Assembly: GCA_002420305.1 (NCBI GenBank) | Contig: DIHT01000149.1 | Location: forward strand, 1-64,000 | Source: Akkermansiaceae bacterium UBA5689 | GTDB taxonomy: Bacteria; Verrucomicrobiota; Verrucomicrobiia; Verrucomicrobiales; Akkermansiaceae | Direction of reading: 5' to 3' | DNA: 64,000 nucleotides | Shown: positions 8,155-17,371 of the stretch, one piece after another | Layout of the letters: every line of letters starts with the position of its first letter | How positions within the stretch are numbered: position 1 is the stretch's first letter | Translations under genes and position numbers: made by a program | Notes under the pieces: model-generated | Databases searched by the model: none | What the model saw: the letters and a program-made list of their open reading frames with translations, nothing else | What the model was told of the DNA's origin: nothing

Positions 8155-9093
8155 CTATTCGACAAAGATTCGACTGGCGCGTCTGCAGCAGTGCAAGGCT
8201 CCTGGCAAACTGACCTTTGCCGGGGTGTCTGGCGAAAGGAGCGGTAAGCAACGTTCCACGAGATCCCGGGAAAGGTTGGGGACACCGGCGTCCTTTAAAT
8301 AAAGAAACAAGGCTCGCCGCTGTAAGGGTTCTGCAAGCCTGCGCATCTTTGGTAGAAAGAGTCGCCCCTGTGGGTCTATAAGATCCAGAGTCCGAAGAAG
8401 CTCGTCCAAGGCTTCCTCGCTCTCCAAGCTGGACTCTGATGCCCGGACAATCGCAGGGACAACGTCCCGTGCCATCAGCTCCCCAAGGAGAGGGAGAATC
8501 TCCGCGCGAAGTCGGTTCCGAGGAGTGAAAGGGTCTACATTACTAGCGTCATCCCTGTAAGGAATAGCGGAGGCCTCGAGGAACTGGTCGATTTCGCTGC
8601 GCCGAACACCTAGCAAAGGCCGAAGCAAGGTAAGTTTCTTTCGCCCCACCTCGACCTTGGACTCGTATCTCATTCCCTTGAAGCCGGCCGAGCCCCTCAG
8701 CAGATTCAGAAGAATGGTCTCGGCATTGTCGTCTGCGTGATGGGCGAGGAGGACCGTATTGCACCGATGCTTACGTGCGCACTCCGTGAAGAAGTCGTGA
8801 CGGGAACGCCGGGAAGCGACCTCGATGGAGACCTTTTCTTCCGCCGCGCGGCGTTGGATATTAGCGCGAGCAATTTCGAAAGGGAGGTTACAGGCCTCGG
8901 CCTGATCTCGGACAAAGGCGGCGTCATGGGCGGAAAACAGACCGCGTAGCTGATGGTTCAGGTGACACAGGACGACTTTCTGGGCTCCTGCTTCGAGCAG
9001 GGTATGAAGAAGTGCCACTGAGTCACGTCCGCCGGATATGCCGAGAAGATAGCGCCGGCGGGGCGAGAAGCGGGAATCGAGAGCTAAGGGCAT
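8155..9093 (-). CDS. tilS: tRNA(Ile)-lysidine synthetase, short form
   Basis: Converts C34 of the tRNA-Ile CAU anticodon to lysidine, so that AUA is read as isoleucine. The 312-residue protein has the PP-loop SGGRDS at 20-25, then LCHLNHQLRG and LLAHHADDNAETILLNLLRG, which are diagnostic for TilS. The Escherichia coli protein is over 100 residues longer; this one resembles the short form, with the N-terminal domain and a helical middle domain (about 220-290) but little or no TilS_C domain. It converges with recA, leaving about 40 bp that hold a weak stem-loop (8135-8152). Confidence 0.92.
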   Translation of the reverse strand: MPLALDSRFSPRRRYLLGISGGRDSVALLHTLLEAGAQKVVLCHLNHQLRGLFSAHDAAFVRDQAEACNLPFEIARANIQRRAAEEKVSIEVASRRSRHDFFTECARKHRCNTVLLAHHADDNAETILLNLLRGSAGFKGMRYESKVEVGRKKLTLLRPLLGVRRSEIDQFLEASAIPYRDDASNVDPFTPRNRLRAEILPLLGELMARDVVPAIVRASESSLESEEALDELLRTLDLIDPQGRLFLPKMRRLAEPLQRRALFLYLKDAGVPNLSRDLVERCLPLLSPDTPAKVSLPGALHCCRRASRIFVE

Positions 9094-9207
9094 CGTCTGC
9101 AGGGGACAGCCTAGGTTGATTTGGGCGGGGGAATCAAGACGCCTGCCGGGCGTTTGGGGGTATCCTGTCGAGGAGCGCCTCCCTTTGAACGGTAGGCAGG
9201 TTCAGAC

Positions 9208-10476
9208 TTAACCGATTTGGTCGGCTCGGAAGTAGGGGATCAGAGGCTCTGGAATCTTAATCGAGCCGTCTTCCTGTTGATTCTGCTCAAGGAGTGCCAC
9301 ATAGAGGCGAGGTAGAGCTGTTCCGGATCCGTTCAAGGTATGGCAGAGCCGGTTTTTTCCCTCCGCATCCTTGAAGCGAAGCTTCATGCGGCGCGCCTGG
9401 TAGTCTGTAAAATTGGAACAGCTGGATACCTCGAGATACTTACCGTGACCGGGCGCCCACACTTCGATGTCATACGTTCGAGCAGCTCCGAACCCAATGT
9501 CACCGCCACAAAGTTCAATCACCCGATAGTGGAGGTTCAGGGATTGGAGGATGGCCTCGGCGTGGCTGGTAAGCTCTTCAAGGGCGTTAAAGGATTCGTC
9601 AGGGTGCACAATTTGGACAAGTTCGACCTTGTCAAACTGATGGACCCGGATGATTCCACGGTTGTCCCTTCCTGCACTCCCAGCCTCTCTTCGCCAACAA
9701 GGAGTGTGCGCGGTCATTTTCACGGGGAGGTCTTTTTCCTGCAACAGAGTGTCGCGGTAAAGGTTGGTGACAGGAACCTCAGCGGTAGGGATGAGGAAGA
9801 GTTCCCCGTCTTCAGTCGGGTAGACTTCCTCTGCAAATTTGGGCAGCTGTCCGGTGCCCACGCCACACTCCTGCCTGGCGACGTAGGGAACTCCGACCTC
9901 CTCATACCCATGTTCCCTCGTCTGAAGGTCGAGCAGATACTGAATGAGAGCCCGTTGCAGGCGTGCTCCTTCTCCACGGAACACGGGAAAGCCACTGCCA
10001 GCAATGCGGACCCCGTCTTCGAAAGAGATGAGGCCATGGCGCTCAGCCAGGGCGACGTGGTCCACCGGGTTGTTGATCGCGGGCTTCACTCCCCAGGTTC
10101 TCAATTCAGGGTTGTCCTCCTCACTTTCGCCCTGCGGGATGTTTTCGTGAGGTAGATTGGGGATGTTCAGGAGCAATTCATTTTGCCGGGCCTCGGCTGC
10201 GGAGCCGTCTTCCTCCAATGATTTGATCTGCTCGCCAATTTCCTTCACCTGTGCCTCGATGGAAGAACTGTCTTCCCCTTTCGCACGCAAGGCACCGATG
10301 GCCTTGGACGTTTGCTTGCGCTCGGCCTGCAACTTTTGCTTGGCCGTTTCCGCCTTGCGGCGGCGTTCGTCACAGCTGAGGACCTCATCAATCATATCCG
10401 CGGAACCATCATGCCGGCAGGCAAGGCGTTGCCTGATGGTGTCGGAATCATCTCGTATGGCTCGGATGTCAATCAT
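9208..10476 (-). CDS. serS: serine--tRNA ligase
   Basis: Charges tRNA-Ser (and tRNA-Sec where present). The 422 residues show the N-terminal coiled-coil arm that grips the tRNA variable arm (about 30-105, RRRKAETAKQKLQAERKQ onward). A class II catalytic core follows, with TAEVPVTNLY, CWRREAGSAGRDNRGIIRVHQFDKVE-type motif 2 (split here for length) and, near the end, the motif 3 region LNGSGTALPRLYVALLEQ. The length is normal. It lies 74 bp downstream of the ABC exporter on the same strand and may be co-transcribed with it, though the functions are unrelated. Confidence 0.97.
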   Translation of the reverse strand: MIDIRAIRDDSDTIRQRLACRHDGSADMIDEVLSCDERRRKAETAKQKLQAERKQTSKAIGALRAKGEDSSSIEAQVKEIGEQIKSLEEDGSAAEARQNELLLNIPNLPHENIPQGESEEDNPELRTWGVKPAINNPVDHVALAERHGLISFEDGVRIAGSGFPVFRGEGARLQRALIQYLLDLQTREHGYEEVGVPYVARQECGVGTGQLPKFAEEVYPTEDGELFLIPTAEVPVTNLYRDTLLQEKDLPVKMTAHTPCWRREAGSAGRDNRGIIRVHQFDKVELVQIVHPDESFNALEELTSHAEAILQSLNLHYRVIELCGGDIGFGAARTYDIEVWAPGHGKYLEVSSCSNFTDYQARRMKLRFKDAEGKNRLCHTLNGSGTALPRLYVALLEQNQQEDGSIKIPEPLIPYFRADQIG

Positions 10477-10550
10477 GGTGAGAAGATCAGGATAAGAACA
10501 GTGAAGAGGGGTGAGTTCACGCGAAAACTTTGAAAAGGGATTCGGGCGTC

Positions 10551-12293
10551 CTACTCAGACGATTCTTCCTGATGGATAAGGAAGGATTGTCGGGAGAGCT
10601 CGGCGTAAAGTCCGTCTGCCTTGAGAAGTTCTTCATGGGTTCCCTGCTCGACAACTGTTCCTCCGTCCAGGACATAAATGCGGTCGGCATTGCGTATCGT
10701 TGAGAGGCGGTGTGCGATGACAAAAGCGCTTCGGTCAGCCATGAGAGCTTCGAGAGCTTCCTGAATCAGGCGTTCCGTTTCTGAGTCAACGGAGGCGGTG
10801 GCCTCATCGAGGAGAAGGATGGGAGGATCTTTTAACAGGGCACGGGCGATGGACAAACGCTGCTTTTCTCCTCCGGACAGCTTAACTCCGCGTTCACCCA
10901 CATTGGTGTCGAGGCCGTCCGGGAGTTCCCGGGTCAGGCTGTCCGCTCTGGCGGATTCAAGAGCCTTCCAGAGATCTGCCTCATCGGCCTCTGGTTTCGC
11001 CAGCAGCAGATTTTCCCGAACAGTCCCGTTGAAGAGAAAGGCCTCCTGAGTCACGTATCCGAGGGTGGATCTCAGCGAGGACTTACTGGTTTGGTTCAAT
11101 TCCTGCCCATCGATGGTGATCGAACCACTGTCATACTCATAAAAACGGCAAAGCAGGTTGACGATGGTGGATTTGCCTGCCCCGGTGGGGCCGACCAGTG
11201 CGATGGTTTCTCCAGGTCTGGCATGCAGGGTGATGTCCCGCAGAGTGGGTTGTTCTCCGTAAGAGAAAGAAACACTCTCGAGCTTCACATCTCCAAGGAC
11301 AGGCTTGGGGAGAGCCCCGCCCGCCTCGGAATGAGGTTCGTCCTCCGAGTCGAGAATTTCGAAGACACGGTCCGCAGCAGCGCGGGACGAGAGGGCCATC
11401 TGGTTCAGTTGGTGCAGTTTACTTACCGGCTCGTAGAAGAGGGAAAGCAAAAGAAAGAAGAGGACGAGCTCACCCAGCTCCATGCGCCCGCTCATTACGG
11501 CCTGCGATCCGAATCCGAGTACGAGGGCGTAGCCTACCATCCCTACAAATGACATGCCCGGAGAGTAAAAAGCCCACCAGCGCATGATGCGAAGGCTCGC
11601 CTGTCGCAGCTTGTCTGAGAACGCATTGAATCGCTCATGCTCCCTGTCCTCCGCTGTGTAGGTTTTAATCTGGGAAATCCCGGAAACGTTGTCATGAAGA
11701 AGAGAGTTCATGTCGCTGGCAGCATCCCGTTGTCCCCGGTAGCGGTCCCGGGCGTTTCTGGTGTAGATCCACGCGCCGATCATGAGAAAGGGCACGGGGA
11801 GGGTTGCCCAGAGCGCCACTGTAACGTCGGTGTAATACATGACCGCGCCTACAGCCAAGAGCTGGATCATGGCGACGAGGCCCAGTTCGATGCCGTCGAT
11901 CAGCACGCGTTCCATGGCGGTGACGTCCTCGACCACGCGAGTCATGATATCGCCCGTGCGGCGCCCATCGAACCAGCGGAGAGGCAGGCGTTGGAGTTTC
12001 TGGTAAAGATCCGAGCGGATATCAAAAATTACCCTCTGCTCGAAATGGTTGTTTAAAATGATCCGGGCGCAGTTCAGAGCGTCTTTCAGGAAAAACCCCA
12101 TTAAACCGAGGACAACCCAGAAGAGGAGCTCGTGGTGGCGAGCAGGTTCTGGGAGGATCTCGTCCACCACGTATCCCGTGATTGAAGGGAAGACGACCAC
12201 GCTCAAGGCCATCAAAGTGGCACATATCAGTTGGGCACTACCCAGCAAGGGGTAGCCGCGTAGGTAGCTGATAACCCGAAGAATGGTCTTCAT
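10551..12293 (-). CDS. ABC exporter, MsbA/lipid-drug type (fused membrane and ATPase domains)
   Basis: A 580-residue half-transporter: six transmembrane helices in residues 1-310 and an ATPase domain from about 335. The ATPase has Walker A GPTGAGKST, the signature LSGGEKQR, Walker B ILLLDEATASVD and the switch His in FVIAHRLSTIRNADR. Two copies would form an exporter. MsbA-like proteins flip lipid A precursors, and others move drugs or peptides; sequence alone does not separate these. The coupling-helix region EHERFNAF is typical of the family. A 185-bp gap separates it from the divergent coiled-coil genes. Confidence 0.9.
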   Translation of the reverse strand: MKTILRVISYLRGYPLLGSAQLICATLMALSVVVFPSITGYVVDEILPEPARHHELLFWVVLGLMGFFLKDALNCARIILNNHFEQRVIFDIRSDLYQKLQRLPLRWFDGRRTGDIMTRVVEDVTAMERVLIDGIELGLVAMIQLLAVGAVMYYTDVTVALWATLPVPFLMIGAWIYTRNARDRYRGQRDAASDMNSLLHDNVSGISQIKTYTAEDREHERFNAFSDKLRQASLRIMRWWAFYSPGMSFVGMVGYALVLGFGSQAVMSGRMELGELVLFFLLLSLFYEPVSKLHQLNQMALSSRAAADRVFEILDSEDEPHSEAGGALPKPVLGDVKLESVSFSYGEQPTLRDITLHARPGETIALVGPTGAGKSTIVNLLCRFYEYDSGSITIDGQELNQTSKSSLRSTLGYVTQEAFLFNGTVRENLLLAKPEADEADLWKALESARADSLTRELPDGLDTNVGERGVKLSGGEKQRLSIARALLKDPPILLLDEATASVDSETERLIQEALEALMADRSAFVIAHRLSTIRNADRIYVLDGGTVVEQGTHEELLKADGLYAELSRQSFLIHQEESSE

Positions 12294-12478
12294 GCGCGCG
12301 GGGGAGATAGTGCCGAGGCAAGCATTTTGTAAAGAAATGGAAGGTTTTTCCGGTAATTTTAAGGTTGTTACGATGGATTAGTGGTCGTTAATGTCCACCC
12401 TTGGCAACACTGCAGCTCGCCCCACAGGGCCGATGCAGAGTTGGCCCTTCACCTAAATCCCAACTGCACGAAATAACC

Positions 12479-13393
12479 ATGGCAAATATATTTGCGATTT
12501 TAACGGCGGTCGTCCTCGCGATCTCTGGCTTCCTTGCTTTCAAAAACCAAGGCGGCGACACAGAAGGCACAGGATACCGCGGATGGATTGTGAAGCGGCA
12601 AAATATGCAGGGCACACTCGCTGACGCTCAGGGTCGCCTCAAGAAATTGCAAGATACTCTGGAGCAGACTCAAACAACCCTTACGGAGCGTAATGCGGAG
12701 AACGAGACTAAGACCGCGGAGAATGCTACTCAGAAGGAAAAGAACGAGCAGCTGAAGGCAGAGGTCGCCGCCCTGGAGGCGGAAGGCACTGCCAAGACCG
12801 CTGAGGCCGATGAGAAGGAAGACTCCATTAAGGAGTTCGGAGATGTCGAACAGGTTGTCGCAGAGCTGAAACAGCTGACCAGTGACCTCAGCCAGATTGA
12901 ATTGGATATTACCCAGGGCGAGGCTAACCGGGCAGACCTCGAGGCGCAGCTTGCTGGGGTAGAGGCTTCCCTTGCTGATGTGCGTGAGCGGATCAGCTGG
13001 CGAGTCTCTGGTGAGAGTAACCCGAAAGCGGAGACACGCATTCGAAGCGTTTACGCGACTCTCGGATTCGTCACTCTCGCAGGAGGTGATGACCTAGGGA
13101 TCGTGAAGAACTCGACTCTCGAGGTTGTTCGAGATGACGCGGTGATCGCCAACCTCAAGGTCACAACTGTGGAATCCAAGAGTGCGGCTGCAGATATCGT
13201 CCCCGATTCGGTGGTCGATGGTGAAAGCGTCCAAGTGGGCGACACTGTGCGCTCCGCTCAGAAAGCGGCCCCGGCGCCTGAGCCGGCTGCCGTGCCTGAG
13301 CTTAATCCCGAGCCGCTGGACGCAGACCCCCTGGCGGAACCTGAACCCGAACCCGAGCCTGCCCAAGCGGACGAAGCTGACCCATTTGGATAA
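12479..13393 (+). CDS. membrane-anchored coiled-coil protein (paralogue 1)
   Basis: A 304-residue protein from ATG 12479; an upstream ATG at 12401 would add 26 residues in front of the membrane helix, which is less likely. Residues 3-20 form a single N-terminal membrane anchor. Residues about 45-185 are a long coiled coil rich in Glu, Lys, Ala, Gln and Thr. A compact beta-type domain follows (RIRSVYATLGFVTLAGG ... VQVGDTV, about 205-265), and the end is a Pro/Glu/Ala tail with an EPEPEPE run. The next gene has the same plan and a recognisably related C-terminal domain. I do not recognise a named family; envelope scaffolding is a guess. Confidence 0.7.
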   Translation: MANIFAILTAVVLAISGFLAFKNQGGDTEGTGYRGWIVKRQNMQGTLADAQGRLKKLQDTLEQTQTTLTERNAENETKTAENATQKEKNEQLKAEVAALEAEGTAKTAEADEKEDSIKEFGDVEQVVAELKQLTSDLSQIELDITQGEANRADLEAQLAGVEASLADVRERISWRVSGESNPKAETRIRSVYATLGFVTLAGGDDLGIVKNSTLEVVRDDAVIANLKVTTVESKSAAADIVPDSVVDGESVQVGDTVRSAQKAAPAPEPAAVPELNPEPLDADPLAEPEPEPEPAQADEADPFG

Positions 13394-13413
13394 CCTCTGA
13401 CTTTTTCAATACG

Positions 13414-14226
13414 ATGATTAAGAACATTTTTTATGGACTTTCCGTTCTGGTGGCCGGAGCGGCTGCCTACTGGAGCTTCGACAACAAGGGAAAACTTGAA
13501 GACGAGATTTCTCTGTTTAAAGAAACGCGAGATATCAAGATCAAGGTAGAGAAAACCGAGAAAAAAACTGAGAAGACCCTCACGGAAACTGAGGCAACGC
13601 TCGAAGAAGCAGAACAGAAGAACGCAGAGCTCATTGCCGACATGGAAAACATGAAGAGTCGGGAGAGTTCAATGAACAAGTCCAAGGAAGAGGCTCAGGT
13701 GAAGATCGACGAGGCGGAGGCTCGGCTCGCTGATTTTGCCAAGGTCAAAGCTGAGATTGATGAACAGCTGAAAGGCGTGAATGTGGCGTGGGCTCAAATT
13801 CCCGCCGAGATCAAGCGGCAGCAGGAAGTGCGCAAGAAGAGGGGTGATGATCTTGATCTTCTTAACGAGCACATTGCCAAGCTGACCAAGGACGTAGCGG
13901 ACAAGCGGGCTTCCAACACCCGGGAGAGCGATCGTCTCTCCAAGATCCGGACAAAGATTGCCCGGAACGCCAAGGTGGGTGCGATCACTTCCGTAAATTC
14001 CACCTGGGGATTTGTGATTGTGAATCTTGGGACCAACAACTCGAATGTGACGCCACAGTCCAAGCTTCTGGTGACCCGAAATGGTCGCCTGCTGGGTCGC
14101 CTCACTCCAAATTCGGTAGAGGCCAGCCAAACCGTGTGCGACCTGAATGCCCGGGATATTAACCCCGGCGTTCGGATCCAGCCCGGTGACCAAGTCACCC
14201 TCGCGGATTCGTCCTCTGGCCAGTAG
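13414..14226 (+). CDS. membrane-anchored coiled-coil protein (paralogue 2)
   Basis: A 270-residue neighbour of the previous gene, 20 bp downstream, so almost certainly in one transcript. Residues 3-22 are a membrane anchor and 24-175 a coiled coil (KIKVEKTEKKTEKTLTETEA and onward). The C-terminal domain, VGAITSVNSTWGFVIVNLG ... GVRIQPGDQVTLAD (about 189-266), aligns with the equivalent region of paralogue 1: both have a V-x-S-V-x-x-T/W-G-F-V start and a G-x-x-V-Q-x-G-D-x-V end. It lacks the Pro/Glu tail. A strong terminator follows 24 bp after the stop. Confidence 0.72.
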   Translation: MIKNIFYGLSVLVAGAAAYWSFDNKGKLEDEISLFKETRDIKIKVEKTEKKTEKTLTETEATLEEAEQKNAELIADMENMKSRESSMNKSKEEAQVKIDEAEARLADFAKVKAEIDEQLKGVNVAWAQIPAEIKRQQEVRKKRGDDLDLLNEHIAKLTKDVADKRASNTRESDRLSKIRTKIARNAKVGAITSVNSTWGFVIVNLGTNNSNVTPQSKLLVTRNGRLLGRLTPNSVEASQTVCDLNARDINPGVRIQPGDQVTLADSSSGQ

Positions 14227-14250
14227 GTCACAGAGAGGTTTAATTTTTCA

Positions 14251-14283
14251 GACCGGCGGGAGCATCCTGCCGGTCTTTTTTTA
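14251..14283 (+). terminator. rho-independent terminator
   Basis: GACCGGC at 14251-14257 pairs with GCCGGTC at 14269-14275, with three further pairs inside and a short loop, followed by seven T. It ends the coiled-coil pair operon. Confidence 0.92.
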
Positions 14284-14371
14284 ATACTACAAGACGCGGA
14301 GTCTCTCGCTGACTACTGCTTGATTCTTAACAGGCGCTTGCCTCCGGGGTCAGTCCTGCTATTTCTCCAGC

Positions 14372-14548
14372 ATGAGAACAATCTTCCTAGCGTCGGTGGC
14401 GCTTGCCGGTGGCCTCTTCTGCAGCTGTGGTGTGGATAATGGACCACGGGCGGCAGGGCCCAGTGGGAATGCAGCCAGCTCAATGCCTTGGAATACCCCA
14501 CAGCAGGGGGAAGGTCAGGGAATGATGGGCCTTATGCTGGACCGGTAA
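14372..14548 (+). CDS. 58-residue putative lipoprotein
   Basis: A short ORF, ATG 14372 to TAA 14546-14548, with the composition of a real secreted peptide. The N-terminus MRTIFLASVALAGGLFCSC is a lipoprotein-type signal, with Cys17 or Cys19 as the acylation site. The remaining 40 residues are Gly/Pro/Asn/Gln-rich and include MPWNTPQQGEGQG followed by MMGLML. I have a faint memory of similar PWNxP ... EG tails in small Verrucomicrobia lipoproteins, but this is not a firm family call. A short stem-loop (CCGGT-GGAA-ACCGG, 14550-14563) follows the stop. Confidence 0.55.
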   Translation: MRTIFLASVALAGGLFCSCGVDNGPRAAGPSGNAASSMPWNTPQQGEGQGMMGLMLDR

Positions 14549-14773
14549 TCCGGTGGAAACCGGCAAGGCGCGACAGGACGTTTCCTGGTTGGGTAGAAAC
14601 GTTGCGTGCAGCGTTTCAGCAAGGTGCTGCAATCCGCCATGTGGGTCATGTCATCATGCGGGATCACCTTCCTCCGGGGATCGGCTTGAGCACGTCTGCC
14701 CATCAGCTAGTTTCGAAGAGAGTAGAGATGGACTCGCCACCTTCTCCTTTTATTTTCGGCCCAGAAAAGATTC

Positions 14774-16450
14774 ATGAATAAGAGTATCCTGATCCTTACG
14801 GGTTTCGCCCTCTCCGCCCTGATCGGCTGGGGAGCCCCCCAGCGGCCTAACATCCTTTTCATCATGTCGGACGATCACACCGCTCAGGCGGTTGGGGCCT
14901 ACGCCACAGTGCTCAAAGATCTCAATCCTACTCCGACCATCGATACCCTTGCTGCCGAGGGAATGACTTTTGACAACGCTTTCTGCACAAATGCCATTTG
15001 TACGCCGAGCCGAGCCTGTATCATCACAGGTCAGTATCCACACGTGAATGGAGTGTTCGACCTTCGGGGCAACATTCCGCCCGAGAAGCAGGCCCTGCCA
15101 ATCCTCTTCCGCGAGGCTGGTTATCAAACAGCCATGATCGGGAAGTGGCACCTTAAGAAAGAACCGAATTTCGACTATTATAAGGTGCTCCCGGGCCAGG
15201 GAAAATACTTTGACACCATGTTCCGCATTCAGGGCCCCAAGAAATGGCCGCAGAACACCATTACTCACGAGGGTCAGCACTCGTCCGATGCCATCACCGA
15301 CTCCGCTCTCGACTGGTTCAGGAACAAACGAAACCCCGACAAGCCCTTCTTTGTCTGCCATCAGTACAAGGCTCCCCACGACTACTTTGAGAATGCGCCC
15401 CGCTACCAGTCCTACCTCAGAGACGTGTCCATCCCCGAGCCTCCGACGCTCCATGATGTTCCCAAGGCTTTTGGCTCTATTGCCACCCGGGGGCATAACG
15501 ATGAGCTCATGGCTCACATCGGGACCAGTATCGGTAAGCGTAACCCCCGCCGTTCCTACGCTGTCGACCTGAAGGAGCGGTTTCCGGAAGAGTTTCCCTC
15601 CGACTATGATGTGGCGAGGTTGTCTGAGCGTGAGACCACCCGTCTTGCCTACCAAGCCTACCTTCGCAAATACCTCCGCTGCGTGAAGGGTGTAGATGAT
15701 AATCTTAAGCGTCTCTTTGACTACCTCAGGGAGGAGGGGCTCTACGACAATACGGTCATCATCTATACTGGCGACCAAGGGTTCTGGCTCGGGGAAAACG
15801 ATTATCAGGACAAGCGCTGGGCCTACGATCCCTCCATGCGAATGCCCTTCATCGTTCGCCACCCCGGAAGTATCCGTGGTGGCACCCGCAGTGATGCCAT
15901 CGTGGAAAATGTGGACTATCCTGCCCTCATGCTCGACTTCGCGGGAATTGCCCGTCCCAGTTCCATGCAGGGACGGTCCTTCAAGGCGATCTGCGAGACC
16001 GGCAAGGAACCTGCGGACTGGAAGACGGCTGCCTACTACCGCTACTGGATGCACATGGCGCACCACGATAATCCGGGGGAAATGGCCATCCGCACGAAGA
16101 CGCACAAGCTGATCTATTTCTATGGAGCGGACTATGAGGGCAAGAACCAGACCCCGCCCGCGTGGGAGCTCTACGACCTGGCCAACGACCCCGCAGAGCT
16201 TAACAACGTCTACGATAACCCAGCCTACGCTCGGGTGCGCGAAGAGCTAAAGCAGCAGTTCTCCAGGCTACGTAGCGAGATCGGCGATGACGGCTCCCAC
16301 TATCCTGCGTGCGAGAAGATCGTGCAGGAGTTCTGGGATTATGACGAGACTGACAGGAAAAAGGCGGTTGAGATCTCCCATCGGTTCAAGGTTCTTCGGG
16401 ACGCCTCTCTTGAGAACAGGGGAGAAGAGGCGGCAAGTGGGAAGAATTAG
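14774..16450 (+). CDS. type I sulfatase (formylglycine-dependent)
   Basis: A secreted sulfate-ester hydrolase of 558 residues. After a signal peptide (about 1-20, ending near GWGAPQ) it opens with RPNILFIMSDDH, whose Asp residues bind calcium. It carries CTPSRA at 76-81, where Cys76 would be matured to formylglycine, then GKWHLK and later YTGDQGFWLGEN. The C-terminal subdomain (THKLIYFYGADY ... LYDLANDPAELNNVYDNP) is typical of the choline-sulfatase / iduronate- or glucosamine-sulfatase group. The substrate is probably a sulfated polysaccharide. Cys-type activation needs a formylglycine-generating enzyme or equivalent, not seen here. Confidence 0.93.
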   Translation: MNKSILILTGFALSALIGWGAPQRPNILFIMSDDHTAQAVGAYATVLKDLNPTPTIDTLAAEGMTFDNAFCTNAICTPSRACIITGQYPHVNGVFDLRGNIPPEKQALPILFREAGYQTAMIGKWHLKKEPNFDYYKVLPGQGKYFDTMFRIQGPKKWPQNTITHEGQHSSDAITDSALDWFRNKRNPDKPFFVCHQYKAPHDYFENAPRYQSYLRDVSIPEPPTLHDVPKAFGSIATRGHNDELMAHIGTSIGKRNPRRSYAVDLKERFPEEFPSDYDVARLSERETTRLAYQAYLRKYLRCVKGVDDNLKRLFDYLREEGLYDNTVIIYTGDQGFWLGENDYQDKRWAYDPSMRMPFIVRHPGSIRGGTRSDAIVENVDYPALMLDFAGIARPSSMQGRSFKAICETGKEPADWKTAAYYRYWMHMAHHDNPGEMAIRTKTHKLIYFYGADYEGKNQTPPAWELYDLANDPAELNNVYDNPAYARVREELKQQFSRLRSEIGDDGSHYPACEKIVQEFWDYDETDRKKAVEISHRFKVLRDASLENRGEEAASGKN

Positions 16451-16514
16451 GGATACAGGCTTACCGGGTTTTTCTGGAGGCGGCGGTCATTACAGATAAA
16501 CTGAGAAGATCCTC

Positions 16515-17242
16515 ATGCATTGCGGGTTAGTAGTCTTTATCGCTGTGGTGCTGTGTTCTCCGCTGTTCGCCTCGCCTCGCCGCGCCCCAACGTTATCGTG
16601 GTAATGACAGATGACCAAGGTTATGGGGACTTGGGCTGCCATGGAAACCCGGTCCTGAAGACACCGCACCTCGACAAATACAAGCGGGGTGAGGCGAGGC
16701 CGAAGAATATCGTTGGGTGGTACAGGCCTACCAAGGACAAGCGCCGGACGCTACTGGGCGAAGACCAGTGGAGTTGGCTTGAAGAGGAACTGAAGAAGCC
16801 CGCGGAGGTGCGGGTGATCGTGTCGAGCATTCAGGTGATTTCGTGGGAAAAGGGTATGGAGTGCTGGGGCAACATGCCGCACGAGCGTGAGCGGCTGTTC
16901 AAGCTGATCGAGACGACTGAGGCGAAGGGGGCGTTTTTTATCAGTGGGGATGTGCACTTCACGGAGCTGTCCATGGCGAAGGACGAGGGGCCTTACCCCC
17001 TCTACGACCTGACCTCGAGCGGGCTGAACCAGTCACCTGGCAGAACGTGGTACACATCGGTGAATTCGTACCGCCTGCCAGGGAAGGTCTACCCGGGGCG
17101 GAACTTCGGACTTATCCAGATAGATGGGGCGGGGAAGGACACGACCATCACGCTGCAGGGTCGCAAGGAGTCCGGCGAGGTTGTGCACGAGGAGATCATA
17201 CCGCTAAGTCGGCTGAGAATGGCCGGCCAGTCTGGACAATAA
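16515..17242 (+). pseudogene. decayed sulfatase fused to the C-terminus of a PhoD-type alkaline phosphatase
   Basis: ATG 16515 opens a good signal peptide (MHCGLVVFIAVVLCSPLFA) that runs into a stop after 29 codons. The next frame picks up a sulfatase N-terminus (RPNVIVVMTDDQGYGDLGCH). The shift fits a one-base deletion near 16575-16590. About 30 residues later, near 16680, the sequence changes to the C-terminal part of a PhoD phosphatase (LLGEDQWSWLEEELKKP, SSIQVI, NMPHERERLF, ISGDVHFTELS). The sulfatase active site and the N-terminal metal-binding half of PhoD are both absent. The open frame from TTG 16520 could still make a 240-residue chimera without a signal peptide. Confidence 0.85.
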
Positions 17243-17371
17243 CTCCCCATTTCGTTCGCCAGGCTTGAAGGGAAACTCTCATTCGAAACCTCTGCCAGAC
17301 AGCTGACGAATCCTCGGCTTTGCGGTTGCAACGTCAGAAGTGGCACAGAGTTGGACAAGAGGGTCCAAACA

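Noticed and set aside
9340..10155. 271-residue plus-strand ORF
   Set aside because: It lies wholly inside serS on the other strand; serS has strong family motifs and this one has none.
14750..16105. 451-residue minus-strand ORF
   Set aside because: A shadow of the sulfatase gene, created by its codon usage; no recognisable motif.
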